Shown piece by piece: positions 28,359-37,301 of a stretch of DNA of 61,593 nucleotides. The notes under the pieces were generated by a model. The model was given only the letters and a program-made list of their open reading frames with translations. It ran no database searches and was not told the DNA's origin. The position numbers and the translations under genes are program-made. Origin of the DNA: Pseudobdellovibrionaceae bacterium (lineage in GTDB: Bacteria > Bdellovibrionota > Bdellovibrionia > Bdellovibrionales > Bdellovibrionaceae). Numbering within the stretch: position 1 is the stretch's first letter; each line of letters starts with the position of its first letter. The stretch lies in NCBI GenBank assembly GCA_016785955.1, contig JAEUWH010000102.1, forward strand, positions 1 through 61,593. The letters are read 5' to 3'.

Positions 28359-29081
28359 ATGATAACCATCAAATATGTTTTACTATTTTTGAGTTTGTCT
28401 TTTTTTGTACAGGCGCAAGCTCCGATACAATCACCCAACGTTGATAGCAAAGAAAAGAAAAGAGTTTCGTTAGATCGTTCGCTTGAACCGTCGGTTTCAG
28501 AGGAGATTAGTTCTTTGTTTGAAAACGTTGTGGCGGTACAAAGAAAAGCGAAAGTGAAATCGGGAAAATTTTTGTTTGCTCCGTATTTGTCATTCGATTT
28601 TTCGGATTCGCCGCAAACGATGTATGCAATGAATTTAAATTTGGGATATGCGGCCGGCGAGTTTTGGGAAATCTATTTCAACTATGTGCCTTCCTATATA
28701 AACAACGAGCGAAGTATTGCAAAAAAAGTCAGATTGTTGCCCGCATATCCTGACGGAACGGTGCCATTTTTATATGTCGAAAAAGCAAAAAATTCATATG
28801 GTATTGAAGTTAATTGGACTCCTGTTTACGGAAAAGACTCTTGGGGGCCGTATGGTATCATTCGATCTGATACGTTCCTAAATATTGGCATAAGCCGAAT
28901 TAACTATGAGGTGCATAGCGCTTATAAAACGAAATTAGCTATGGGGAAAACATTTTTTCTTTCAGATTATTGGAATTTACGGCTTCAAGCCGGTGGGTCT
29001 TTCTTAGAGACTTACAACCAAGAAAAGAAAGAAATGATTGTGATTGGCTTACTTGAAGGTGGATTTGTTTATTATTTTTAA
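28359..29081 (+). CDS. Outer-membrane beta-barrel protein, Glt-like cluster B
   Basis: 240 residues, signal peptide cut near VQAQA. After a ~40-residue polar N-terminus the chain has barrel-like strands and ends in an aromatic (GGFVYYF). NWTPVYGKDSWG aligns with LWVPIYGKLTWF of the second cluster A barrel. No Shine-Dalgarno is visible. It opens cluster B, whereas cluster A opens with two barrels. Confidence 0.75.
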   Translation: MITIKYVLLFLSLSFFVQAQAPIQSPNVDSKEKKRVSLDRSLEPSVSEEISSLFENVVAVQRKAKVKSGKFLFAPYLSFDFSDSPQTMYAMNLNLGYAAGEFWEIYFNYVPSYINNERSIAKKVRLLPAYPDGTVPFLYVEKAKNSYGIEVNWTPVYGKDSWGPYGIIRSDTFLNIGISRINYEVHSAYKTKLAMGKTFFLSDYWNLRLQAGGSFLETYNQEKKEMIVIGLLEGGFVYYF

Positions 29082-29096
29082 TAAGGAGTTTTTTCA

Positions 29097-29735
29097 ATGT
29101 TTATATTTAGTTCTTTAGAGGTTCTGTTCAAAGAGGGTGGTCTGACGGCATTTTTCATTGTCGGCAGTGGATTGGCATTAATTATTTTGGCTATCACCAA
29201 AATTAACTATTTATATTTTCGTCTTCGTCCGGCCGGCGACAATAATTTGAAAGAAATCAGTAAATTGGTTCTAAAGAAAGAGTACACAACGGCAATACAA
29301 GTATGTAATGGCGCTAGAAATGTTCCAGAATTTGATGTTATCAAATCGGGATTAATGGCTGTTGATGGTGGTCGTGAAGCGATGAAATCATCTTTAGGTT
29401 CTGCCGTTGTGGAAGTAATGAAAAATGCCGAGAAAGGAATTCAATTTATTTCTTTGATTGCCAGTGTGGCGACGTTGTTAGGTCTTTTGGGTACAATTTC
29501 GGGTCTTATGAAAACATTCGCGGCCCTAAAAGATATCGATCCTGCAAAGAAAGCCGAGTTGCTGGGTACAGGTATCTCGGAAGCTATGATCGCAACGGCA
29601 GCGGGTTTAATTGTCGGTATTTCGGCCATGGTGGTGCATACCCTATGCACGCAAAAAATAGATCAAATCGTTGGTCAGTCTAAAAAGACAGGTTTTGATT
29701 TGATTACTTTAGTTGAGCAAAGCGAAAGGTCATGA
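29097..29735 (+). CDS. TolQ/ExbB/MotA-family motor protein, cluster B (AglR-like)
   Basis: 212 residues, Shine-Dalgarno AAGGAG. Three membrane helices; the family signature is IASVATLLGLLGTISGLMKTF and GISEAMIATAAGLIVGISAM. Paralogue of the TolQ-type gene at 23188, with the same LLGTI block, but here the TolQ-TolR-TolR trio precedes the TPR genes instead of ending the cluster. Stop overlaps the next ATG (ATGA). Confidence 0.9.
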   Translation: MFIFSSLEVLFKEGGLTAFFIVGSGLALIILAITKINYLYFRLRPAGDNNLKEISKLVLKKEYTTAIQVCNGARNVPEFDVIKSGLMAVDGGREAMKSSLGSAVVEVMKNAEKGIQFISLIASVATLLGLLGTISGLMKTFAALKDIDPAKKAELLGTGISEAMIATAAGLIVGISAMVVHTLCTQKIDQIVGQSKKTGFDLITLVEQSERS

Positions 29736-30256
29736 GTTTAGAATTTGCAGAACTGCATCGCAGACACACTCCCGAGCCAGAGCTGGTGCCAATTTTGGAT
29801 GCCTTGACGTGTATTATATTTTTCTTGATGTACACGACAACGTTTATGGAATTAACCAGCTTAACATTGCCCCCATCAGCCGTCAGTGTTGTGTCGAAAA
29901 GTGATTCAAGCGCCGGTGTTCCCTTGATTCCGAAATTGTTTATCGATATTAAGGATCAGACATTGGTCCTTAAGTTAAAATGGATGGGACAGGCTCCAGG
30001 CAACGTGGTTCGCAAACTCGAAAGAACAAAACCTGAACGTTATTCTGCCGAGCTAGAAAAAACAGTTAATGAAATAGTCACAGAATTTGCAAAACGCTTT
30101 CCAAGCGAGAAGTCATTACAAATAGCGATTGCTGATCGTGGCACATATCAAGAACTTATCTCTATAATGGATGGAATAACCAAATCAATTCCAGATGTGG
30201 TGCTACTTTCTCCTGATGACGTAAAAAACATGAATGAGGAAGACAATGGATCTTGA
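29732..30256 (+). CDS. TolR/ExbD-family motor protein, cluster B (first)
   Basis: 174 residues. Single helix with Asp 23 (VPILDALTCIIFFLMY). The periplasmic domain of about 130 residues ends in a run of charged residues. Fixed by ATGA overlap with the TolQ gene. The end overlaps the next gene by 11 bases. Confidence 0.88.
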   Translation: MSLEFAELHRRHTPEPELVPILDALTCIIFFLMYTTTFMELTSLTLPPSAVSVVSKSDSSAGVPLIPKLFIDIKDQTLVLKLKWMGQAPGNVVRKLERTKPERYSAELEKTVNEIVTEFAKRFPSEKSLQIAIADRGTYQELISIMDGITKSIPDVVLLSPDDVKNMNEEDNGS

Positions 30257-30719
30257 GGCGATAGAGAATCAGCGAAGATATCCGTTAACTCTGCAATTGG
30301 CTCCCATGATTGATATTTTTGTATTGATCATCGTATTTCTTTTGAAATCAACAATCGTTGCGGATGTGTCGATTGTATTTCCGCGAGAGATGCATCCCCC
30401 CATGAGTAAAAGTAGAGAAGGCTTAGAAACTTTCCCAGAAGTCGTGGTCACGGAAACAGAGCTTATTGTTGGTATTATTCACGAGAACATTGGTTTAACG
30501 GATATTGATCGCATGAGTGAAGATAAGGTTGTTGATCTTAAAGCAAAAGTGGAAGCCTACGTGAAATCTAAAGATGAAGCGGTTCGATCTCAGGCGACCC
30601 ATGTTAATTTGATTACATTCCGTGGAAACAACTATAAAAATGTTTTCACCGCTGTTAAGTTTTTAAGGCGCATTGGATTTCAATCTGTCGCTTTTATTGC
30701 CGAGGGAGAGGGTTCATGA
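30246..30719 (+). CDS. TolR/ExbD-family motor protein, cluster B (second)
   Basis: 157 residues from ATG 30246, which has GAGGA five bases upstream; the ATG at 30234 has no Shine-Dalgarno. Helix with Asp 23 (APMIDIFVLIIVFLLKS). Periplasmic domain to the end. Both TolR proteins of each cluster keep the helix Asp, so both stators should be able to conduct ions. Confidence 0.88.
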   Translation: MDLEAIENQRRYPLTLQLAPMIDIFVLIIVFLLKSTIVADVSIVFPREMHPPMSKSREGLETFPEVVVTETELIVGIIHENIGLTDIDRMSEDKVVDLKAKVEAYVKSKDEAVRSQATHVNLITFRGNNYKNVFTAVKFLRRIGFQSVAFIAEGEGS

Positions 30720-31894
30720 GCTTTCGTTGGCTCTTAAAAAGCGCTGTTATTCTGACTATTTTTTTAGTGTCGGGCCATGTGAAAGCGCAAAGTCTGCTTA
30801 AGACAATAGAAACTTTAGAGAAAAACTCGGACGATGTTGCCATTCGTATTTTGATAAGAAAGAACTTTAAGCGAAAACTAACGGTTAAAGAATGGTTTGA
30901 GATTCGAAAAATTTTGATTCGAAGACCTAAAGTTGGATTTGATGCGATCGCGGCATGGGATCGTCAATTGTCTTTGAAGGCTACGGCCTTAGAGAAAGAG
31001 TCTGATACCGTATTTAAATTTTTAGAGAAAGCTGATGAAATGGCACTGAATCGGGACTTTGAGAAAAGTTTTGAAATGTATCAGCGGGCAGCCAAATATT
31101 TGAGAACATCTAATAAAGGTCGTATCCCAAAAGGAAATCAGCAAATATACCTAAATATATTACATCAAATGGCACGGACCTTATATGCACAAAAACGATT
31201 TCGAGAAGCCGTCGATGTATACACTTGGATTCCGCCTCTTTATCCACAAATTCGTCAGGTACTATTTGAAAAAATGTGGGCTTCATTCCGTGCGGGCAAA
31301 TACGATATGGCATTGGGGGCCATTGCTTCGCAGCAATCAGGATTCTTTTCCGAGTTTTTACATCCCGAAAGTTACTTATTAAAAATATATATCTTCAAAC
31401 GTTTGTGTCGTAAGCGAGACCTCGCATTTACAATTGAGGCGATTAAAAATTATTTAGCTAGCTTAAAGAGTGGAAAGTTTAACTATTTGGAATGGGCTCG
31501 CTCTGATCTTTACTATATGTCTTTAGCTCAGCTAGTAGAATCAGAAAAAAATAACTCGAAAGCGCAATTGCAATTTGTAAGTCAAAAGGAACGTGATGAA
31601 GAAATTAGACGTGTCACGGATTCCTTGAAAATTCGCTTTAAAAACTATCGGCCGACACTTCAGGCACAGTTAGAGCGAGTCTACGGCTACGCTTCTTTAG
31701 CCTTGAGCAATGATCAGGAGTTTTTGAAGCCACTTTCAGATTTGCCGGAGCCAAAAGTTTTAGAGAAGAAAGGTTTTGAGTTATGGCCGGCTGGCGATGC
31801 CGAGGAATGGTTAGATGAAATTGGTAGTCATGTCTATATTGGGTCGTCGGAATGCAAAAATGAAAAAATACCAAGCGAGACTATAAAACAATGA
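30716..31894 (+). CDS. Periplasmic TPR protein, cluster B (paralogue of the gene at 15190)
   Basis: 392 residues, 127 shorter than its cluster A paralogue. Signal peptide ends near VKAQ. TPR-like helices (LNILHQMARTLYAQKRFREAV, FEKMWASFRAGKYDMALG) lead to the shared C-terminal block (KGFELWPAGDAEEWLDEIG, then YIGSSEC). The conserved end carries the signature W-L-D-E-(V/I)-G and probably docks a common partner. ATGA overlaps on both sides. Confidence 0.8.
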   Translation: MSFRWLLKSAVILTIFLVSGHVKAQSLLKTIETLEKNSDDVAIRILIRKNFKRKLTVKEWFEIRKILIRRPKVGFDAIAAWDRQLSLKATALEKESDTVFKFLEKADEMALNRDFEKSFEMYQRAAKYLRTSNKGRIPKGNQQIYLNILHQMARTLYAQKRFREAVDVYTWIPPLYPQIRQVLFEKMWASFRAGKYDMALGAIASQQSGFFSEFLHPESYLLKIYIFKRLCRKRDLAFTIEAIKNYLASLKSGKFNYLEWARSDLYYMSLAQLVESEKNNSKAQLQFVSQKERDEEIRRVTDSLKIRFKNYRPTLQAQLERVYGYASLALSNDQEFLKPLSDLPEPKVLEKKGFELWPAGDAEEWLDEIGSHVYIGSSECKNEKIPSETIKQ

Positions 31895-34800
31895 GCAATA
31901 TAGAGAAATTTTTATTTAAAATTTCTTTCGGTCTATTGTTGACCCCGTCATTATTTGCTCAAACGCAAATGCCGTCCTCCAGTACGCCGAATCCAGCAGC
32001 CTCTAAGCGTTTAGACAGTGCTGGTCTTAAGGGCTCTGATAACTTGAAAAAACCTGACGAACTGAAGGCCTCTAATCCAAAATCAAAAAAAGAGACGTTA
32101 ACTTCGACGGAACTAAGTAATGAGGATCCGTCCAAATTAGAAAAGCAGATTAAGGCGATTCAATTGATTCTTCGTAATGAAAAGGATCGAAATAAGAAAA
32201 TTAATTTGTACTTACGACTTAGCTATCTGCATGTATCGATTGCTAAAAAATATGGTGTTAAGCGTGTTAAAGGCGAAAAAATCAGTTCAGTAGAAGCAAA
32301 GCATTTAGATGAAGCTGAAAAAATCCTGTCGTTTTTGCTAAAGAATGTTGAAAATAATAAGCGAATGCTTTCAACGTTATATAATATCAAGGGACTTGTT
32401 TCTTATGAGTTAGACCAGCCAGAAAAAACCGTAGAAAATTTTTTGAAATCAATTGAGTTGAACCCTAAAAATAGCCAAGCCGAGGTTATGTCAATTTTTA
32501 TTGGGGAGTACTATTTTGAAATAGAAAAATACGACGATGCGATTAAATTCTATCAAATGTTTTATGTGCGTATGAATAAAACTCAAAAAGCACTAAGTGA
32601 CTATAAAGTCGCCTGGTCCTATTTGAATAAGAAAGAAATCGACAAAGCCGAATTACAATTTATCAAAATTATTAAGGAACAGCATGATCGTGGTATTGCG
32701 GAAGACTCTTTCAAAGATTTAGCATTTATCCTGACTCAAAACAAAGATGAATCCGTATTAATTAGTAAAGTAAACGGTTTTTTGACTCATCCGGGTCTTA
32801 AAGGTCGCTTGTATTATTATTGTCTATTGTTCTATTTGCAAAACTCAAAAGGAGAGCCCAAAGACTTGCTTTTTAAAGAAGTTCTGGGAATTCAAAAAGA
32901 TCCTTTGGAAGTTTTAAAGATTATGAGTTTGAAAGTGAGCTTTGAAAAGAAAGACATTCCATCGCCCAGTATGGTGAATGCGGTTTTCAGTCTTGATAAG
33001 CGGCTTAGTGTGGTAAAAAAGGAAGTCAAAGAAGAGTTTTTTAAGAAAGAGGCTTTTCAGCTTGAAGAGGATTCTGAGTTTAATATTCGAACTCATATTG
33101 ATGCTTATGCTGGACGCCTAAAAACAGAAGATAATATTCCCAAATTGCAACTAGGGGAGTTGGCGGTTAGATTGATCGGGATTCACATGACGTGGTTTCC
33201 GCAATCCAAGCGTCGCGTGTTATTGTATCACTTGTGGATTGATACGTGTGTAGATTTGAAGAACTCATCATGCCTGTTTAATTTGGAGACACGATTTAAG
33301 AACGAAAAGGAAACATCAGAGACTCGCGAGTTCTTGAAGAAAATCCAAATCGAAATTTTGGCTTTATACGATGAAGCCTATGAAAAAGATAAGGTCAAAC
33401 ATCAGGCCGCCTTTGTGGGCAGGTTGAAAACATTTATTCAGTCTTTCCCGAACGACCCACTGTCATTGAAAAGTCAGAAGCGACTTTTTGGTATTTTGTA
33501 TACAGAAAAGAAGTATGCAGAAGCTTTACCAATTGGAGAAGCCATATTTAATGAAGAGAAAACAGTGGATAATGTGCAAAAAATTCTGCTGATTTTCTTT
33601 GAATTACAGCGCTACAGCGATGTTCAAAGCCATCCTGTGTATTCGGGATTTATTTCTGCAGAAATTACTGAAATCAAGCGGGAAGCCAGTTTGAAGTCGG
33701 CCATGCTCAATTCCAATGCCGGAAATTTTCAAAACTATGAAAACGACATTAAAGCTTATTTAAAGACCAATCCATCAGAAGAAAAATCTGCGGTGGTCTA
33801 TTCGGACTACTTTAAAAAATTAGTCGAGCTGGGGCAGTTTGCAAAGTTAGAGCAAGAATGGAAGGGTTTGGCCCCGACGATCAAAACCCGTCCCGCATTT
33901 GCGTCGATACGATCTCAGTTTTTTGATCAGTCATTGAATACAGGTGACCTGTATCATTTTCCTGAATTTTGGGTCTATGGAAATGATAAGAATGCAAATT
34001 ACCAAATTTTGATCAATCGGACTATTCATAATCAAAAATTGACAACTGGAGATCTGGCCGAATTAGAAAAACAAGAGCAAGATAAGCGGCTTTATTTGCT
34101 AAATATTGTTTCGTATACAGATCCTGAAATGGTTTATTCATATCTTTACACTCGTCCCAAACTTTCTAGCGAAGAAAAACGCCTTGCATACTCTTCTTTA
34201 CTGTTAGCCAGCAAGCAATTGAGCCCAATATTCAGTGCTGATCAAATAAAACCATTCAAGGAGCTGGTCTCGGACACTTTATTGGAAGATAAAGAGGTTC
34301 CAATCGAGAAGAATTTTAAAAACGTCATTTTCCCAAATTCGAAAATGAGTGCAAAAACGTATGAATCATATGTTGTGAACAACGTCGACAATGTTAAGTT
34401 TCTTAGGAACAAAGTTTTGAAAGCTGTAACATCGGCGACTGCAAAACAGAAAGTGCGACTTCTTGAAAAGATGGCAGAAACCGAGGCGAAGATGGCCGAC
34501 TCAATCAGAAACTCGCCGCCTCCGGCAGGACTTTCGTCGGCCCAGTTAGCTGAATATCAAAATGGCTTAGGCGAGATGGCCAAAGAGTACGATAATCAGT
34601 CGGGAAACTTTAAAAAAGCAAAAGTAGAAATAGAGACAAAACTCAGCAAAGACGCGGAAGAGGAAAAAAGTAGATTGTTGCCATTGAAGACGGCTGAAGG
34701 TTGGACGGTGAATCATAATGAGAATTTCAAAAAGCTGAAAGATATTTACGAGAAACTTTCGGTAAAAGCGAGTATCATATATTTAGATAATCTACTTTCT

Positions 34801-34950
34801 AGCAAGAAAATTGATCCAGTGGAATACTACAGCTTAAAAACCTGGGTGCTGTTTAAGTTTGGTATGTCGGACGCGCACAGAAAAATATATCGTTCGGAAC
34901 TTGAGTCCATGGGGCAGCAGTCATTGGTCGATAAATGGAAGGCATTATGA
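31891..34950 (+). CDS. Giant periplasmic TPR protein, cluster B (paralogue of the gene at 16742)
   Basis: 1019 residues. Signal peptide (cut near LFAQ), a Ser/Lys-rich linker (25-70), then TPR repeats that become degenerate in the second half (examples: TLYNIKGLVSYELDQPEKTV, IFIGEYYFEIEKYDDAIKF, SDYKVAWSYLNKKEIDKAE). The C-terminal region has RNSPPPAGLSSAQLAEYQNG, comparable to LKSPLPKGLDAETEKQYKEG in cluster A. That shared segment is good evidence of common descent. Stop overlaps the next ATG. Confidence 0.8.
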   Translation: MSNIEKFLFKISFGLLLTPSLFAQTQMPSSSTPNPAASKRLDSAGLKGSDNLKKPDELKASNPKSKKETLTSTELSNEDPSKLEKQIKAIQLILRNEKDRNKKINLYLRLSYLHVSIAKKYGVKRVKGEKISSVEAKHLDEAEKILSFLLKNVENNKRMLSTLYNIKGLVSYELDQPEKTVENFLKSIELNPKNSQAEVMSIFIGEYYFEIEKYDDAIKFYQMFYVRMNKTQKALSDYKVAWSYLNKKEIDKAELQFIKIIKEQHDRGIAEDSFKDLAFILTQNKDESVLISKVNGFLTHPGLKGRLYYYCLLFYLQNSKGEPKDLLFKEVLGIQKDPLEVLKIMSLKVSFEKKDIPSPSMVNAVFSLDKRLSVVKKEVKEEFFKKEAFQLEEDSEFNIRTHIDAYAGRLKTEDNIPKLQLGELAVRLIGIHMTWFPQSKRRVLLYHLWIDTCVDLKNSSCLFNLETRFKNEKETSETREFLKKIQIEILALYDEAYEKDKVKHQAAFVGRLKTFIQSFPNDPLSLKSQKRLFGILYTEKKYAEALPIGEAIFNEEKTVDNVQKILLIFFELQRYSDVQSHPVYSGFISAEITEIKREASLKSAMLNSNAGNFQNYENDIKAYLKTNPSEEKSAVVYSDYFKKLVELGQFAKLEQEWKGLAPTIKTRPAFASIRSQFFDQSLNTGDLYHFPEFWVYGNDKNANYQILINRTIHNQKLTTGDLAELEKQEQDKRLYLLNIVSYTDPEMVYSYLYTRPKLSSEEKRLAYSSLLLASKQLSPIFSADQIKPFKELVSDTLLEDKEVPIEKNFKNVIFPNSKMSAKTYESYVVNNVDNVKFLRNKVLKAVTSATAKQKVRLLEKMAETEAKMADSIRNSPPPAGLSSAQLAEYQNGLGEMAKEYDNQSGNFKKAKVEIETKLSKDAEEEKSRLLPLKTAEGWTVNHNENFKKLKDIYEKLSVKASIIYLDNLLSSKKIDPVEYYSLKTWVLFKFGMSDAHRKIYRSELESMGQQSLVDKWKAL

Positions 34951-35348
34951 AAATCGTATTAGTGGGGCTTTTTATTTTGCTAGGCACGCTCAGATCTTTG
35001 GCTCAAGAGACTGATAATCTGGAGAGCTTAACTGTTCCCGAGGATTTGAAGCCGGCAGCGCAAAGAAAGGCGGAAACAGATTTGTCGTTACCGTCAGAAA
35101 AAACGGCATCGGCAACGATCGTAAAATCAAATAGCAGTGACTCAAAAAAAGCGGCGAAAGAGAATGTGGGAGCTATTCTAGATTTCGAAGGCGAAGTGAT
35201 TGAAGGAGAACGACGCCGTCCAGATTTGTTCCTTCAAATTTCAATTGATAATATTAAGTTTGATTCGTTGATCTATAACCGGGACGATTTCAACGACTAT
35301 TTAGAAGTCGATAGAAAAAGTCGCACACGATTTTTAAAGATGAAATAA
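34947..35348 (+). CDS. Small secreted protein with an L-(N/D)-FE-x-E motif, cluster B
   Basis: 133 residues from ATG 34947 (ATGA overlap). Signal peptide to about SLAQ, a low-complexity linker (30-75), then the same ~45-residue end domain as the cluster A protein: AILDFEGEVIEG, RRRPDLFLQI, ending in a basic tail. Located directly before the FHA/AgmX gene in both clusters. Function unknown. Confidence 0.7.
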   Translation: MKIVLVGLFILLGTLRSLAQETDNLESLTVPEDLKPAAQRKAETDLSLPSEKTASATIVKSNSSDSKKAAKENVGAILDFEGEVIEGERRRPDLFLQISIDNIKFDSLIYNRDDFNDYLEVDRKSRTRFLKMK

Positions 35349-35349
35349 T

Positions 35350-37224
35350 ATGAAAGTAATTCTGTTTAAGAAAAATCAAATAGAAATTGGTCGATTGATT
35401 CCAGATAAACGAACGATGCTGGTCGGACGTGCTCCTGTTTGTGATTTGGTCATTCGGAAAAAGGATTTAAAGCCGATCCACTTTATCATTGAATGGATGG
35501 GTGAAGGAAGTTTTGATCCTTATGTTGGTTTTTGGTCGATTATTGATATTTCTTATACCGACGTAAATGTAAAACGAGATTCTTACAGCGGGGAAGCCTC
35601 GATCTTGACTGAGACTCCGATTATAATTGGTGATTTTCAAGTTTCAATCGAAGACGAAAAGCTGGCTGCTTCGCCCATCTCTAAGGGAACGCTGACGCGT
35701 TCGTTAGATATCGAGAATGCCGAATCAGGTACGGTTAAGCCAGAGATGGATCGTGTTCTTGAATTGGTAACTTACAATACAGAAATTGATGTTGTCACAT
35801 CTGTAAATCATTTCCCAAAGGACCTTTTGCAAAAGGGAATTAAAATTAGTTCCTTACCTAAAGTGAATTTTTCCTATTCGGCTCAGGCGGCAAATCTGTT
35901 AACCATTGAAAACATGGGTGATGAAAATGTATTGGATCTTTATAACCGCGCTGATCGAATCATTGAAAAGTTCAAAAATGTTAATGATAAAATCACAGTC
36001 GATGAAGATGATTTCTATCTTCTGTATTCTCCGGAAAATGCTTATTACATCCGCTGGGTAAACAAGCATGAGGTGCATACTCCACCGTCCGCATGGAAAA
36101 AAGACCCGGTTGTTGTTACCTTAATTATCGTGACTATTTTTATGTTTTTCCTAGGTATTGGGATTAAGTTTATTGATAGGCCAATAACAACAGAAATTCC
36201 TAAACCTCAGCGCGTTGCCAAAGTTGAAGTCCTTGATTTTGCCCCCAGACCGGAAGAGGCGCCGCCATTGCCAGTTTACGAGCAAGAAGTGAAAAAGGAA
36301 GAAATTAAAACTCCACCCATTGAGAAGCCAGAGGAGATGAAAGCGGCTAAACCGGTAGAAAACCCCGAGGAGGCTCCGCAAAAATCTTCTACGAAAGATG
36401 CTGATAAAACAGCCGCCCAGAATCAGAAAGTGATTCAGCAGCAGGGTAAGCGGGCCACCATAAAAAACATTGATGAAAATCTTGAACTTGCTCAAGGCTT
36501 GAATCAAAAAGGTGAGATCAAAAATGTAAATTCAGTAGGGCTACTTGGAAAGTTGGGGGGCGCAAAAAAAATCGGTTCTGGTCTGAGTGCAGAGGCTGTA
36601 ATTGCTAAGGTTAAGCCGGCAGATTCTGCTTCGGGAGAAGCGGGTAAGGTTCAAGTTTTGCAGCCGCCAACAGGCAAAGTTAATCTAACCAACACGGGGC
36701 GCACTCAGGCAGACGATGACGATGGCGCCGGTTTATCAGCCGCTTCGACAACATTAAAGATGGACAACGTGGCAAAAGGAACAAAAATTTCGGGATTGGC
36801 TTCGTCTAAAGCTACTGGCAGTGTCGGAACGGCAGCCTTCGGGGGTAGTCAAAAAGAAGGTGGATCTGATTCGATCCAATCGCTTGGAGGCTCGGTATCC
36901 TTGGAAACTAAGGCGATGGAAGTTCAGGGTGGTTTAACCAAAGAACAGGTTCGACAGGCCATTTCTGATAACAAGCGTGCGCTCAGAAACTGTCACGAGC
37001 AATTCCTTACTTTTAAAAAAGATTTGGGTGGGCGTATTGTATTGCGCTGGAAAATCAATGGTGAGGGCCCGGTAGACACGATCAGCACACAAGCGTCGAA
37101 CACGGGGTATCCTAATTTTGACTCATGTGTAAACGACATCATCAAAAAAATCGTTTTTCCAAAAGCACCAAACGGGAATTCTACAATCGTTATTTATCCG
37201 TTCTTATTTCAACCAAAAAAATAG
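35350..37224 (+). CDS. FHA-like and TonB/AgmX-like inner-membrane protein, cluster B (GltG-like)
   Basis: 624 residues. The N-terminal domain has the FHA layout (MLVGRAPVCDLVI, KPIHFIIEW) and keeps Gly-Arg, but replaces the Ser of SxxH with Lys and lacks the S-x-x-G-T and N-G elements, so phosphothreonine binding is doubtful. One membrane helix lies near 254-275 (VVVTLIIVTIFMFFLGIG). The periplasmic part is Pro/Lys/Glu-rich, then Gly-rich, and ends in the AgmX-like domain (about 530-624: QAISDNKRALRNCHEQF, GGRIVLRWKI, FPKAP). Paralogue of 21062; last gene of cluster B. Confidence 0.85.
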   Translation: MKVILFKKNQIEIGRLIPDKRTMLVGRAPVCDLVIRKKDLKPIHFIIEWMGEGSFDPYVGFWSIIDISYTDVNVKRDSYSGEASILTETPIIIGDFQVSIEDEKLAASPISKGTLTRSLDIENAESGTVKPEMDRVLELVTYNTEIDVVTSVNHFPKDLLQKGIKISSLPKVNFSYSAQAANLLTIENMGDENVLDLYNRADRIIEKFKNVNDKITVDEDDFYLLYSPENAYYIRWVNKHEVHTPPSAWKKDPVVVTLIIVTIFMFFLGIGIKFIDRPITTEIPKPQRVAKVEVLDFAPRPEEAPPLPVYEQEVKKEEIKTPPIEKPEEMKAAKPVENPEEAPQKSSTKDADKTAAQNQKVIQQQGKRATIKNIDENLELAQGLNQKGEIKNVNSVGLLGKLGGAKKIGSGLSAEAVIAKVKPADSASGEAGKVQVLQPPTGKVNLTNTGRTQADDDDGAGLSAASTTLKMDNVAKGTKISGLASSKATGSVGTAAFGGSQKEGGSDSIQSLGGSVSLETKAMEVQGGLTKEQVRQAISDNKRALRNCHEQFLTFKKDLGGRIVLRWKINGEGPVDTISTQASNTGYPNFDSCVNDIIKKIVFPKAPNGNSTIVIYPFLFQPKK

Positions 37225-37246
37225 TTGCTAGTGTTTTATTCCATTT

Positions 37247-37278
37247 TAGTTCGGAGGCTGTCATACGGCTCCGAACTA
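37247..37278. terminator. Hairpin between convergent genes
   Basis: TAGTTCGGAG (37247-37256) pairs with CTCCGAACTA (37269-37278) around a 12-base loop. It lies between the stop of the cluster B FHA/AgmX gene and the stop of the convergent GYF-PilZ gene, so it can serve both strands. Flanks are A/T-rich but have no long T-run. Confidence 0.6.
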
Positions 37279-37301
37279 TATAAAATTAAAAATCTAGAAA
37301 T

